Assembly: GCA_021397835.1 (NCBI GenBank)
Contig: JAJFZO010000168.1
Coordinates: 4,650,001-4,714,000 of the forward strand
DNA: 64,000 nucleotides
Origin: Moringa oleifera
Lineage: Eukaryota > Streptophyta > Magnoliopsida > Brassicales > Moringaceae
Direction of reading: 5' to 3'
Shown: one piece after another, positions 36,701 through 48,337 of the stretch
How the letters are laid out: the number at the start of each line of letters is the position of its first letter
How positions within the stretch are numbered: the stretch's first letter is position 1
Notes under the pieces: generated by a model
Seen by the model: the letters and a program-made list of their open reading frames with translations, nothing else
Told to the model about the DNA's origin: nothing
The model's database searches: none
Made by a program: the position numbers and the translations under genes

Positions 36701-38419
36701 TGGACTCCAACAAATTCAATTCTACTTTGCCTTTGACTTTTTGGAGCCTATCATATATCTTGGAAGTAACCATTTCGTCAAATTCTTTGAGTGGCTTTCT
36801 ACCACCTGATGTTGGAAATTTGAAGGTGATGACAATATTTGATATATCAAGGAATCAACTGTCAGGTAATTTGCCAGGTAGCATTGGGGGTCTAAATAAT
36901 CTGCGATACCTATCCTTGGCAAACAATGATTTAGGAGGCCTTATTCCTCAATCATTTGGAGACTTGGTAAGCTTGGAAGGGTTGGATCTCTCATGCAACA
37001 ACCTATCTGGAGTGATTCCCAAGTCTTTGCAAGCATTGACCTACTTGCAAGAATTTAATGTCTCTTTCAACCGATTAGAAGGAGAGATTCCTACAGGTGG
37101 GCCTTTCAAGAAATTTTCTGCTGAGTCATTCAAGCACAATAATGCTTTATGCGGTGCTTCTTGGTTGCAAGTCCCCCTATGCAAAAGCAGAAACCCCAGA
37201 CCAAGTAAGATGTCTACCTCACTTTTATTGAAATGTGTTCTTCCAATCATTGCATCAGCGATACTCGTCCTGGTTGCTATTTTCATTATAAGATACCAGA
37301 GAAAAAATACGAAAAAGAAGAAGCAAGAAATTGGTCCACCCCTAGTGGCATGGAGGAGAGTTTCATACTTGGAGCTTGAACACGCAACAAATGGATTTAA
37401 TGAACTTAATTTGCTCGGTGTTGGAGCTTTTGGGTCAGTATACAAAGGAACACTGTCAGATGGGAAGGATATTGCAGTGAAAGTCTTCAATTTGCAATTG
37501 GACGAAGCATTTAGAAGTTTTGATGTCGAATGTGAAGTACTGCGAAATTTACGACATCGAAATCTTGTCAAAATCATTACCAGTTGCTCCATTAATCTCG
37601 ATTTCAAGGCGTTGATACTTGACTTCATGCCTAATGGAAGCTTGGAGAAATGGTTGTACTCTCATAACTATTTTCTTGATATTCTTCAGAGGTTGAACAT
37701 AATGATAGATGTTGCATCGGCACTCGAGTATCTCCATCATGGTTACGGAACTCCTGTGGTTCATTGTGATTTGAAGCCAAACAATGTCTTACTTAGTGAA
37801 GATATGATTGCATGCGTGAGTGATTTTGGCATTGCAAAACTCCTAGGAGAAGGAAAGTCTATGACGCAAACTATGATGCTCGCAACCATTGGGTATATGG
37901 CGCCAGGTGATCATATTCTTAGTCTTCATTTTATCTCTCTCCAATTAACCTTGCAAGAAGATCCATATTTAATTCTTAAATGCGTGCATGTTAATCCACT
38001 TTTATGCATTTTTCTCAACTTTAATTAAAATATATCGGCTGCTAGTGATGATGTTTATTTTTATCTCAGAGTATGGATCACTAGGGATTATTTCCACCAA
38101 AGGGGATGTTTATAGCTATGGCATTTTATTGATGGAGACTTTCACTAGAAAGAAGCCCACGGATGATACGTTCGTTGGAGATCTAACTTTGAAGAATTGG
38201 GTGAAAGAGTTATCTCATGCAGCCACTGAGATCGTTGATGCAAATTTGCTAACAGGAGAAGAAGGAAATTGTGAAGCCAAAATTGATTGTATGTCATCTA
38301 TTCTAAAATTGGCTTTAGATTGTTCATCTGATTTACCCGAAGAAAGGAGAAATATGAAAGATGTCCTAGCCATGCTGAAAAAGATCCGAAAGAGATATTT
38401 GAAGCATATAGAAAGGTGA
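33742..38419 (+). CDS. LRR-XII receptor-like kinase, intact, non-RD (At3g47570/XA21/EFR-like)
   Basis: This is a plasma-membrane receptor of the LRR-XII class, whose known members (FLS2, EFR, XA21) detect microbial molecules; its ligand here is unknown. Four exons: 33742-34675, 35017-35379, 35903-37906, 38070-38419, all phase 1 at the first two junctions and in frame throughout, giving 1216 residues (1208 if Met9 at 33766 is used). Order: signal peptide, LRRNT with CNWVGVSCGGRHGRV, about two dozen LRRs, transmembrane segment near residues 874-898 followed by a Lys/Arg-rich stop-transfer, then kinase. The kinase shows GVGAFGSV at 938-945, Lys959, HCDLKPNN at 1053-1060 (Cys instead of Arg, hence non-RD) and DFG at 1073-1075. 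The last intron splits GYMAP/EYGS, as usual in this subfamily. The two LRR-region introns are atypical. Only intact member of its family in the window. Confidence 0.93.
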
Positions 38420-38848
38420 TTAATCTGAGAAGGTGATGCTCAAGTAAGTTAAAATATTTCATTCTTCTCCTTAATTATTTCAATTATGCTTATTAAAATT
38501 TGTAGCCTATTAGAAATGGTAAGAGGCGTAGAATCTGTGTAGTGATGAGTTTTATGTTTCTGAACTCCTTCATGCCATGGCAGCATGTAAAGAGGCTTTC
38601 TGGTCGGGTCACATTGACTGCTCATATAGAAAAGGTATTCCTCTAACTCACTCCCTTCATTTTTCCTCTTCATACATACAAATTTTCAGTAAAGAAAATA
38701 GGAAGAAAGGAATCAAAAAGTTTTTTGTTTTTTGATTAACTTTTGAATTGTGATTTTGTTGTATCGAGTTATTATTAATTTTATTAAAAAATCTTGAATT
38801 TAATATTTCACAAAGTGTAGTAAATTGCCAGACTGATTCGAATAAATC
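38420..38848. other. 3' flank of the intact receptor kinase
   Basis: Homologous to 23042-23654. It contains the probable 3' UTR (gatgctcaagtaagttaaaatattt is shared by both copies). It ends at the deletion junction with O-fucosyltransferase intron 1. Confidence 0.6.
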
Positions 38849-41800
38849 AAATTTTAGAGCTAATGCTATATCAGCACTAGCTGATTCTCACTTATTGTCT
38901 GAATGCATGTTAAAGGAGGATAGGGTCTCATACACAAGTAAGGAACAACCACCAGTGCAAATGTATGGCGGCTTCTAAACTTGGCTTCCACTGCTCTTGC
39001 AGAGGTTTGCTTCATAACTTCTGCACAGTGCATATCTTTTATGTAAAGCTTGTCACTTTCGATGATCTATCTCTCTCCTCTCAGTGTGATGCCTCTCATG
39101 CTTCAGGGTGAATTCAAGTAAGAGCAATCAAATTTCTGGGAGGAAACCTTGTGCAGACAGAGCAACTTCAATGAGTACCAGTAAATGCCCATTGATTGTT
39201 CTTTAGTAGTTGCCCACTTATTCTAATATAATCAATGATAGCCAATAAAACTTCATTAAGTCTGAGAAACTGTAATATCATCATGATTTAGTCTTTTGAC
39301 CTTTGATGCAGAGACGGGGAAGCCTGACAAAAGTAATGGTTTTATAATGGTCAGTGCCAACTGTGGTCTCAATCAACAACGAGTTGCTGTAAGTTTCTAA
39401 GCTGCCTTGTTTATCGCAGATAGCTTTCCAGATAAATAAGTATGTCTGTGATCATCCTTTCGAGAACTTTAATCAAAGAATTTATTATGACTTAATATGC
39501 CTTAAGGAATCTGTTCAAAAGCATCTTGCAGTATGCTGAGGATCTCTGTTTAATTTTCCTGGTTCTTTGAGGATACTATTTATCATATTCTACTGGTATT
39601 GTTTATGTCTCATGCAATGGCTCATTATCCAGCTGGTAATCTTGCCTTACTTTAATCTGGGGAGAGAAAAAAAAAAGAACAACTTTCTTTGAATGTTATG
39701 AGAGCCTCTGTTTCCTAGGTAATTGATGTGTTTTGACTTGGATATCTAGATAACATACACAATTATCCTTCTTCAGTTTAAAATACAGAATTGACAGCTT
39801 GTTTGGAATTTCAAGGTTTTTACTGTACAGATGACTGTCTGGCTCATTTTTTTAACTTACTGTCTCTTTATTGCAATCACACACGGAAGTAACAAATCTG
39901 TTGTTGCCGGCAGATTTGCAATGCTGTTGCTGTTGCTGTGGCTGTTTTGCTTAATGCAAGTCTGGTTCTCCCCAGATTTCTATACAGCAATGTATGGAAG
40001 GATCCCAGGTCTGGTATCTGTCTGAAATTGTAATTCTCTGTTTCTTTTTGGTGTTAATTCGTTCTCATTGGGAATTTTAATCACATCTGATTCACTAGGC
40101 TGGTTTTACTGAATTATATATTGACAAAATTTTCTTGTTTCAGATCACGTCCTATGAAATATGGTTGCTTTTGTCTGTCTCTCTGCCTTTCTATTCCCAA
40201 ACTTTGTACTGCCTGTGTTGATTGAATGAATGGTTGATACACCCAACATTTAAGTGTTTCTTTTTCGTGAAAATGCAGTCAGTTTGGTGATATTTACCAA
40301 GATGAGTATTTTGTGAATTACTTGAAAGATGAAGGAGATATCGTGAAGGAGCTCCTCCTCGTATGAAATCTTTAGACATTGAAGCAATTGGTAGTCTGGT
40401 ACGAAATATTCTTAGTTTATACCATAATTTCAAATGAATTATAATTATTTTGTATGTGATGTCTCTTGATTTTACTTTTAGAATTTTCTTTTCTGTGTTT
40501 TTGTTGAACTGAAGGACATAATCTCCTTTACAGTTTACTGATGCAGACCTTCCGAAGTAAGTGAGACCCGTTGATTATTTTAGACGAGTAATTCCTCTCC
40601 TGAAGCAGAATGGAGTTGTTCATTTTCTTGGATTTGGTAACCGTCTTGGCTTTGATCCATTGCCTTCTGACATTAAGGTGAAGGATTTTCTGCAGTACAC
40701 ATGGTAGTAACAATGGGACACAAAACAAAAGGAATATTCCCATTCCCAAAGGTTTTAACTTATAAGAAACTATCAATGTTTAAAATCTTCCTGTCTTGGG
40801 TTTCTTCAAACTCAGCTATCTAATTTCAACTCCACAAGGTTATTTTATCTAGGTGGACGTAGTCCGTCTTCATTCATGCTTCTGATGATAAATAAGGAGC
40901 TGGAAATTGCTTCTACTATGCGGTGTTCCATTTTCTTGAGTGGACATTGTAATTTATGACCAAATTATACCAAACTGATAAATAACCATAGATGCACCAG
41001 ATAATGTGCAATCATCAATTGTATGCACTGGAAAATTAATCAGTTTCATGAGGACGCATTCATTTATGTACCCTGTCAAGGCATTCTTCCATAAGTTCCA
41101 TCTGATTCTGTGACGATGCTTTCTTGGATTTGTTGCAGAAGTTAAGGTGCAAATGTAACTTCCATGCCTTGAAGTTTGTCCCAAAAATTCAAGAAGTCGG
41201 TTCATTACTGATACAAAGGATAACGAACTATAATGCTTCACTGGGTAAGTTAGAAGAACACCTGCTTGGGGACTTCATGCCTGAGAATCTATCCAAAGAG
41301 CATGTCACCACCAGAAAGCCACCAAGATATCTTGCTTTACATTTGAGATTTGAGGTGGAGATGGTGGCCTACTCCCTATGTGATTTTGGAGGGGGGGAAA
41401 ATGAGAGAAAGGAACTTCAAGCATACAGAGAAGATCATTTCCCTCTGCTGGTTGAACGCTTGAAAAACCTGAAGTACGGCCTTCTGATGTTTGTGCATCT
41501 CTGCTGCTGTTTAGGAAGAAATTCTACCTTCTGATCTGTCTCTGTTGTACAATTTGCAGGCCTGTCTCCCCAGCAGAGTTGAGAAAGTCTGGGACATGCC
41601 CGCTGACACCAGAAGAAGCAGCACTTGTTCTTGCTGGTCTTGGTTTCAGGTGTGGAACCTACATTTATCTGGCTGGGTCTCATATATATGGAGGAAAATC
41701 CAGGATGCATCCTCTCACCAGCCTCTACCCAAATGTGGTCGCAAAGGAAACACTCCTCACAACCAGTGAACTAGCACCTTTTAAGAATTTCTCTTCTCAG

Positions 41801-42265
41801 GTAAATCAGTATTAGTTGATAGCAAATTTGTTTTCTTACATTTCTTTGTAGATAATTTGATAAAATGCTAACTGAGGTCTTCTCTAAGCGGTATCTGAAC
41901 TTTGTTCATATTTGCTTGGGATGCAGCTGGCAGCATTGGACTTCATTGCTTGTACAATTTCCGATATCTTTGCCATGACAGACTCGGGGAGCCAACTATC
42001 ATCCTTGGTGTCTGGATTCCGAACTTACTACGGTGGTGGCCATGCTCCTACCTTGCGGCCTAACAAGAGGAGGCTAGCAGCAATTTTGTCTGGAAATAGC
42101 ACTATAGGGTGGCATAGTTTGGCAGAGAGGATTAAAAAGATGATTGAGGAAGGTCAAAGAGTAAGGGTGAGAGGTTTTGGTCGAAGCATTTATCGACAGC
42201 CTAGGTGCCCAGAATGCATGTGTAAATATCACCAGGATGTCCTCTTAATGAAATTCCCCTTTTGA
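38849..42265 (+). pseudogene. O-fucosyltransferase copy B, 5'-truncated and inactivated (array unit 3)
   Basis: It aligns from intron 1 of the intact gene to the stop codon but lacks the promoter, exon 1 and the transmembrane anchor. Further damage: loss of one G in exon 2 near 38970; TAA at 39119-39121 in exon 3 followed by a roughly 30-base deletion; a frameshift in exon 6 near 40355; and TAA at 40558-40560 in exon 7. The counterparts of exons 8 (41147-41481), 9 (41562-41802) and 10 (41930-42265) remain open and very similar to the functional copy, including the HLRFE motif and the Cys-rich C-terminus, with a slightly different last few codons. It ends 334 bases from the convergent transporter gene. 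Confidence 0.92.
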
Positions 42266-42599
42266 GGTTCTCTGGCAATTTGCTTTTCTCCAGGATTAAC
42301 CACTTCTTGTGTATTGAATAACAGAGTAACAAGAAGTATAGCAGACTATACAGATAACAAGAATCATATTGATTGCAAGGAACAAAAACAAATAAATAAT
42401 TTATTGGATTAAACCTGAATAACCCGACTCAAATATACATATAACCAATGAAAAAGAGAGCCAAGAGAAAATGTTACCATTTCTCTGGATTGCAAAACAA
42501 ACGGAAATCTCCTTTTTCACAGTAATTGCGATCAGGATAGTTTCCTCATCTGGAAATGATGCTTTTCCTCCCGCATTTCTCTTTGGTAAAGGCATTGCA

Positions 42600-45500
42600 T
42601 TAAGATGGTGGAAAGAAACGGTTGAGGTTGAATGGAAGGGTGTAGAATTCTTCATTCCTGCTGTCTCCTTTGAATGTACGAAACTTAACCCACCATGGCA
42701 TGCCTCTATCTCTGGCACTGTCTTTGTAGTCCAGGGTGTTGTCCAGGAAGACAGCCACGATCAACGCAACCGTTGGGGATGAAAAGAAGATGGTATTCAA
42801 GAAATCATTGAACTGCATACCAAAACAAACACGATTAAGGGTCTAGAAAAGGCATTCCAAACTTAGCGTATTGGGTAATTCAAATTGATTCCACATATAG
42901 TGGTCATACAACCATAGGTGGCAAAGAAAACTATACCAGTAAAGATGCAGAGAAAGTTTACTGCTCCAGGCAGCTTAAAACTTTAGTAATTTATCATGAA
43001 ATGTAGAAGTAGGGAACTCCATATAAAGTTTATAACTCTGAAGAGCTGGAAAGTTCCTTTTGTGCCAACTCTTAGCAACTCTTTATACCTTTATCACTCC
43101 AATAAAGTTCTCCAAAACTAACAGAAGGGGGGTTTTTTCTTTCCCCATGCAAGATATATGATTTCAAAAATGAAATGAAAAGAGGTGAAAGTAAAAACTC
43201 ACCCATCCAGCCCTGGAATGAGCAGGACCATGAAGAGCCTTGGCAGTGTATTCCCTGAAGTACTCTGGAACAGATAGACCTAAGAAAAGGGCGACTCCTG
43301 TGATGAAGAGATTCCTCATCGAGTTCATATTTGTGAATTGCAAAAATGACAGCCCAACAGAAGCTGTAAGCAAAACAAAGATTAGTATTTAGAAGAAAAA
43401 ACATAAGAAAGTGAACCACTATGGCAAAAGAGAGGGAAAATAAAATTGTACCCACCAACTAGACCAAACAAAACACAATATACAGCAGCAAAAATAGTGA
43501 ATGGTATCGATGCAAACAATGCCCCAAATTTTCCTACAGGAACAAAGAAATTAGTCAAAACTATGGTGAAGCTAAATCAATGAATGAATGAGTCTTCATA
43601 ACAATAAGTTACTCACCTAACATGGAGAAGAAAATCATAAAGCCAGCTGAGATTTGAATGACCCTGCGGCTTCCAACACGAGTGCTCCCAAGCAGCCCCA
43701 CATTTTCTCTATTATTTTCACCTTAACAGTTAGTTCAGCAGCACAAAAATGACAATGATTGGACCAAGAAGGAGCAATACATACACGGAGACTGTTGAGC
43801 CACTCAATGTTCCAAATAGTCCGCTAAGTAAAATCCCAATGCCTTGCCAGCCAATTCCACGGCTAAGAACATGAGCTGGAGGAGGTGTAGCACTTGCTAG
43901 GCGTGAGGCAGCTTTGTATGCTCCTGTTGACTGGTAAAGCAAACATCATTTTATTTTAACTAACCAATAACATCTCTACTATTGATTATATGATTTTTTT
44001 AAGTAAATACCTCAATCAATGAGACTAAAACAGCTGCCATCGTTCCAAAAGCATGACCAGCATCAAAAGTAGGAGCACCCCACTGAAGAGGATACGGAAT
44101 CTTAATCCTGATAGTGATAAAATTCAGTCAGTGAAGCAATATTAGAAATTTGATTGATCTTAACATAGTTTTCACTTCAGCATCAAAAATTTCTCAAGTA
44201 GTTATTATAACGCCGCTTATAAATGGTTTTTCCATCATATTTCACTCAACTACTTGGTTAACACTCACAGAGTCCTCAACCAATGCTCCCTCTTACCCCC
44301 TTCCCCCCAGACACATACGCAACATCTCTATGCCAACATTGAACCGAAGAAAATGAATTTTGGTACCAACCATGGAGCAGAAGAAATGAGGTTCGCCTTG
44401 TCAGTGCGGCAATTTAGTTGGGTGAGTTCTGGATGATGTTTGTATGCGCCACTAGCTGTCAAGAGGTGTGCATATGCCCATATCACCGTGATAGATATAA
44501 GGAGAGCAAAACGTTCGAGTATGGGCAGTTGTCTGAACTGGAAATTCTTCAAGTACTGTGCATAAGGGGGAAAAATAAAAAACATGACAGAAACTTAGGA
44601 AGATTGCCTGTAGAACAACCATAATGCAGCTAAAAACTTGACCAAGCTAAATATAACACATGCTACAATATGACAGAAGTTTGGACCCCAAGTCAGAGAC
44701 AGTTTCAAGTATAAGATTTTAGTTAAACGGGCAATTCCAGCATGATCAATCTTCTTTAAAAAAGTCACATTCCATGCCCTGTTGAACATGTCTTCAATAT
44801 TGATTGTTACCTACAGACTTTGGGCAGGAATTAGAGTTTTGGAGTATATACTAACTGCAAGCCACATCCACACCCAAAGTTTAATTAATTGCAAATCAGT
44901 GTTTTTTTCTAAGAATTACAGCAGCATGAAAGATATAATTAATCTGTTTAGTCGATACAATAAATTCTTAAGCATAAAAGGTTTGAACAATAGTAACACC
45001 TGAGAGAAGCCAATAAATAAGATCAACATTGGAATGCCAATTTCCACACACCGTCCAACCTAAGAAGCAAAAACAAATTTCATGAAAAAGAGTAAGAGAA
45101 GGGCCATTCTCAATTCTTCCACAAAGATCAAGAAGACAGTGAGATTGATAGTGTATTGTACCACAGGAAAGCCTCTATCAAACAGGCCAAAACCTACTAA
45201 AGATATAACTGGAACCATTCCAAGAGGGCTGAAGAACCTGAAAAGACCAAAATCCCCTTAATCAAGAAGATTAAGAAAGCTAGAATATGCTTCAAAGACC
45301 CAAAGCTTCATTTAGAACAAATGATTATACCTGGAACAGATGGCCCACATTTGACTATATCCCAATATAATTTGTATGCTTGATGCTACTATTAATGCAC
45401 CTTGGACTGCTCTCATGGTACTAAGAAATCTCTGTACGAAATTCAAAATTATCAGCTTTTAAACCAACTAATATCAACTGACTCATCCTCAAACAGTAAA

Positions 45501-46710
45501 AAAAAATAAGGAATCATTCTTGGTTCCGATAACTTGCTTTTTACCAAGTGATACTTTATCAGCACTGTACACCTTGTTGATAAGGCTTCATATTAGATTT
45601 AACAAGTACAATCACATAATGCATCCCAACTTAGGTTAAGCCAAAGGCAGAAGACATTAATATGACAAAAATTTGGTAAACTAGTTGCTTAACCTTATAA
45701 TGTCTTACAGATTATAGCAAATTTTCCTTAATTAATGAATAGTGAGGTTAAATTTCACAAAGTGGCTGACACAACATTGACCAAAAGAACTCTGCTTTTT
45801 AAAAGTTGGATTCAGCTTCAACGACATAAAGCAACTTGAGCAAGTAAAGACTGTAACAGAGGATAGAATCATACTAACCACGTGCCCATCCTCGATGCTT
45901 GTCAACGATGAATCGTGAATTATTGATATAATGGGGACCATGAATGCATATGACCCTCCAATCACGGTTGGTAGACGGGTACCAAACAGTGTCTGTAGAA
46001 GAGTATTAACTCCTTGAACAAATAGTAGAGTCTGTACCACTCTCACTTTGTCACCCTAAACCATCAGATTAACCCCAAAAATATTTCAAAAAACAACAAA
46101 TAAATTCTCTAAAACTCATCAGAAACCATCAACTATAAATAAATTTTTCTTAGTTTTAATCCAATACATTTCATGTAATCGCAGGAACTGAGCTTTCCTC
46201 AAAGCCAAATAGTATTAAGCATTTTCTTATGCACCAATAGATTCATTGAGAATCAGAGAAATATATATATACGCCAACAAAGAAAAAAGGACTTTGGAGA
46301 CCAAAGAATGAAGGAGAACTATACAGATCAAGGATAAACATTTATAGATGTTTACACATGTGCGTACAGAGCCATAATTGATATTGATAATGACCACTCA
46401 CATCATTGCCTCCCATCAAAGGAACAAGAAATGAAGGGATCATGACTGCAGTCCCTAAGGCCAAAATGTAATGCTGAAAACCCAAAGCTATAGCCTCCCC
46501 TGCATTCACAATCAAAAAGAGAGTTACAAAGAGATAGAAAAACAAAACTGGAATAATAAGATCCATCGAATCAGTGAACGAAGATTCGGGATTGCTTAGA
46601 AGATTGGAAATGGGCATACCCCAAGATGGATTTGAGTCGATGCAGTACTCCAATCCTTGAAGCTGGTCCATTGGTGGGTGGCTTATCTCTTCCGGTTTAG
46701 GTGCCGCCAT
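42600..46710 (-). CDS. Nucleobase-ascorbate transporter (NAT1/NAT2-like), intact
   Basis: This is a multi-pass membrane permease of the NCS2/NAT family (PF00860), expected to take up purines or uracil by proton symport; plant members are not proven to carry ascorbate. Thirteen exons: 46620-46710, 46402-46499, 45879-46055, 45331-45431, 45162-45237, 45000-45059, 44371-44555, 44011-44107, 43785-43930, 43617-43708, 43456-43533, 43203-43363, 42600-42812. They add to 1575 bases and 524 residues with consistent phases. The start MAAPKPEEISHPPMDQLQGL matches the NAT1/NAT2 subgroup. Diagnostic sites are the Gln39-His40 pair in GFQHYILALG and the NAT signature ENVGLLGSTR at 345-354. The C-terminus ends LPFNLNRFFPPS. 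The exon 9 donor was set at GT-GTATGT to keep the NAT signature in frame. A 3' fragment of a paralog lies at 29190-29605. Confidence 0.95.
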
Positions 46711-48256
46711 GGGGTATACCCTGCTCAATGCGCTTCTTTTGCCTCTAAACCCAATTTGGCTATCTACTATAAGTGAACAAGGAGAGAGAGAGATCCTCTC
46801 AGTGTCCTTGCTTAGTGAATACAAGGGAATTTCTACTAAATCAATGAGTGAAAATAATTAATGGAGATAAGAAAACCAGATGATAAAAAAGGAGAAGACA
46901 GATAAAGCTAATGGATGACGGAAGAAAAAGTCAAAAAGAAAAACGAAAAAAGGTTCTAGGGAGAGTGAGATAGTTCCAGTAAGAAATCCCCCAGAGTGTT
47001 TGCTCGGTGAATATAATGGAATCCGACTGAATCGCAGAGAAAGAATCAAAGAAATAAGCTAATCCTAACAGCGAAGCTAGAAAAGCAAATAGATGATGAA
47101 AGCAAAAGAAGAGAAAAAAAGAGGGTTTTGGAGAGAGAGCTCCAGTGAGAAAGCAGGGAGAAAAAACAGGCACTTGCCGCCCACTAAGCTCCAGTACGCT
47201 TTGAAGAGTTATATTTGTGTCACTGCTTTTGGTTTGAAAAGTGCCGTTAAGTTATCTAAAATTCCGAAAGTGCCCCTTAAGGCGCTGCCAAACTGAATAT
47301 TACCGTTGGGTCTCTGCTGCTAATAAATTTTACAACTCTCACTTTCTTTAATGCCCCGCCATGGTACAACAAATAAATAAATCATTTATAACTGCTTTTA
47401 CCCTTAAAAGGGGAGAAAAAGATAAAGAAATGAAAAGACATTTTTCTCCCACACATTCCCAATTTATAAAACTATTGCTTATACTTATTCGTATTAATGT
47501 TTATGTTTTATTATCTTTGTTTATATTATTATAAATTTTATTATCTTGATGAAAAATAAAAATCATATTATTCAATTATGTGATTTCTCAAAGTTTTGAT
47601 TTTGCATCCTAAATGGTAAGTATTTATCTTTTAATGAATTTCATTCGCTAAAAATTATATTAATTTTAATAAATTATAAAATTAATAAAAATATTAAATA
47701 TTAAATTTATTAAATTATTATATGTTATAATTTCAATCTAAAATTCAACACAACTCAGATCAATTGAAAATCTTGATCCGAATAAATAATTGAAAGTTTA
47801 AGAAGTGTGACAATTACCTAAATGTTAGAAGTAGAAAAATAAATGGGTTTAGTTAAGTTAGGCAAGTGATTTTATTGAGCAATTAATAGATTGTTTCCAT
47901 AGGCTTAACTTTTGGTTAGGGTTTGTCTTCTAATTAGATCAAGACGGAGGGACGACTAGGCCACGACGTGTGACGCTGCAGCGGCGGTACGAATCCCTCC
48001 AACGTCTCTTATCTGGTGCACAGACAAGCACCTTTGATACTTGAGCCCCCCCCTCTCTCTCTCTCTCTCTCTTAGGGCCTGATGCTTAAAACCTCCTAAT
48101 TACGTGATTTAGTTTTTAAATTTTAAATTTTCAGTTACACATTATTTTATTAATATAGAAAGGAATATAAATATCATTATAATTATGATAGATTTAATTG
48201 GAGAAACAAGTTTAATTTTTGATTAAATATATTCAAATGGATATCTCAAGCAGGAA
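46711..48256. other. NAT gene leader/promoter and AT-rich spacer
   Basis: Bases 46711 to about 47180 are purine-rich on the plus strand, as expected for a CT-rich 5' UTR of the minus-strand transporter. Beyond 47340 the sequence is AT-rich without a gene. A (CT)n run of about 20 bases sits at 48053-48073. Confidence 0.5.
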
Positions 48257-48296
48257 GTTGAGATGGCCGAGTTGGTCTAAGGCGCCAGATTAAGGT

Positions 48297-48329
<33 letters not shown>

Positions 48330-48337
48330 TCTCAACA
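48257..48337 (+). tRNA. tRNA-Leu (anticodon AAG)
   Basis: A cloverleaf can be drawn directly. The acceptor stem gttgaga (48257-48263) pairs perfectly with tctcaac (48330-48336), with A as discriminator. The anticodon stem ccaga/tctgg (48285-48289 with 48297-48301) encloses the loop ttaaggt with AAG at 48292-48294. A long variable arm, typical of Leu tRNA, follows. The T arm contains ggttcaaatcc, the pol III B box, and the A box is the tggccgagttgg region. No intron. A T-rich stretch about 10-20 bases downstream (atttttgttttttt) would terminate pol III. Confidence 0.97.

Larger units (their letters stand above)
17478..46710. repeat. Tandem segmental array: receptor kinase - O-fucosyltransferase - NAT units
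   Basis: Homologous blocks recur in the same order and orientation. Unit 1 (17478-18745) has a receptor leader fused to an O-fucosyltransferase fragment. Unit 2 (19230-29605) has a dead receptor kinase, the intact O-fucosyltransferase and a NAT fragment. Unit 3 (33208-46710) has the intact receptor kinase, a dead O-fucosyltransferase and the intact NAT. Introns and flanks are also shared, so the copies arose by DNA duplication and not by retrotransposition. Confidence 0.9.
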
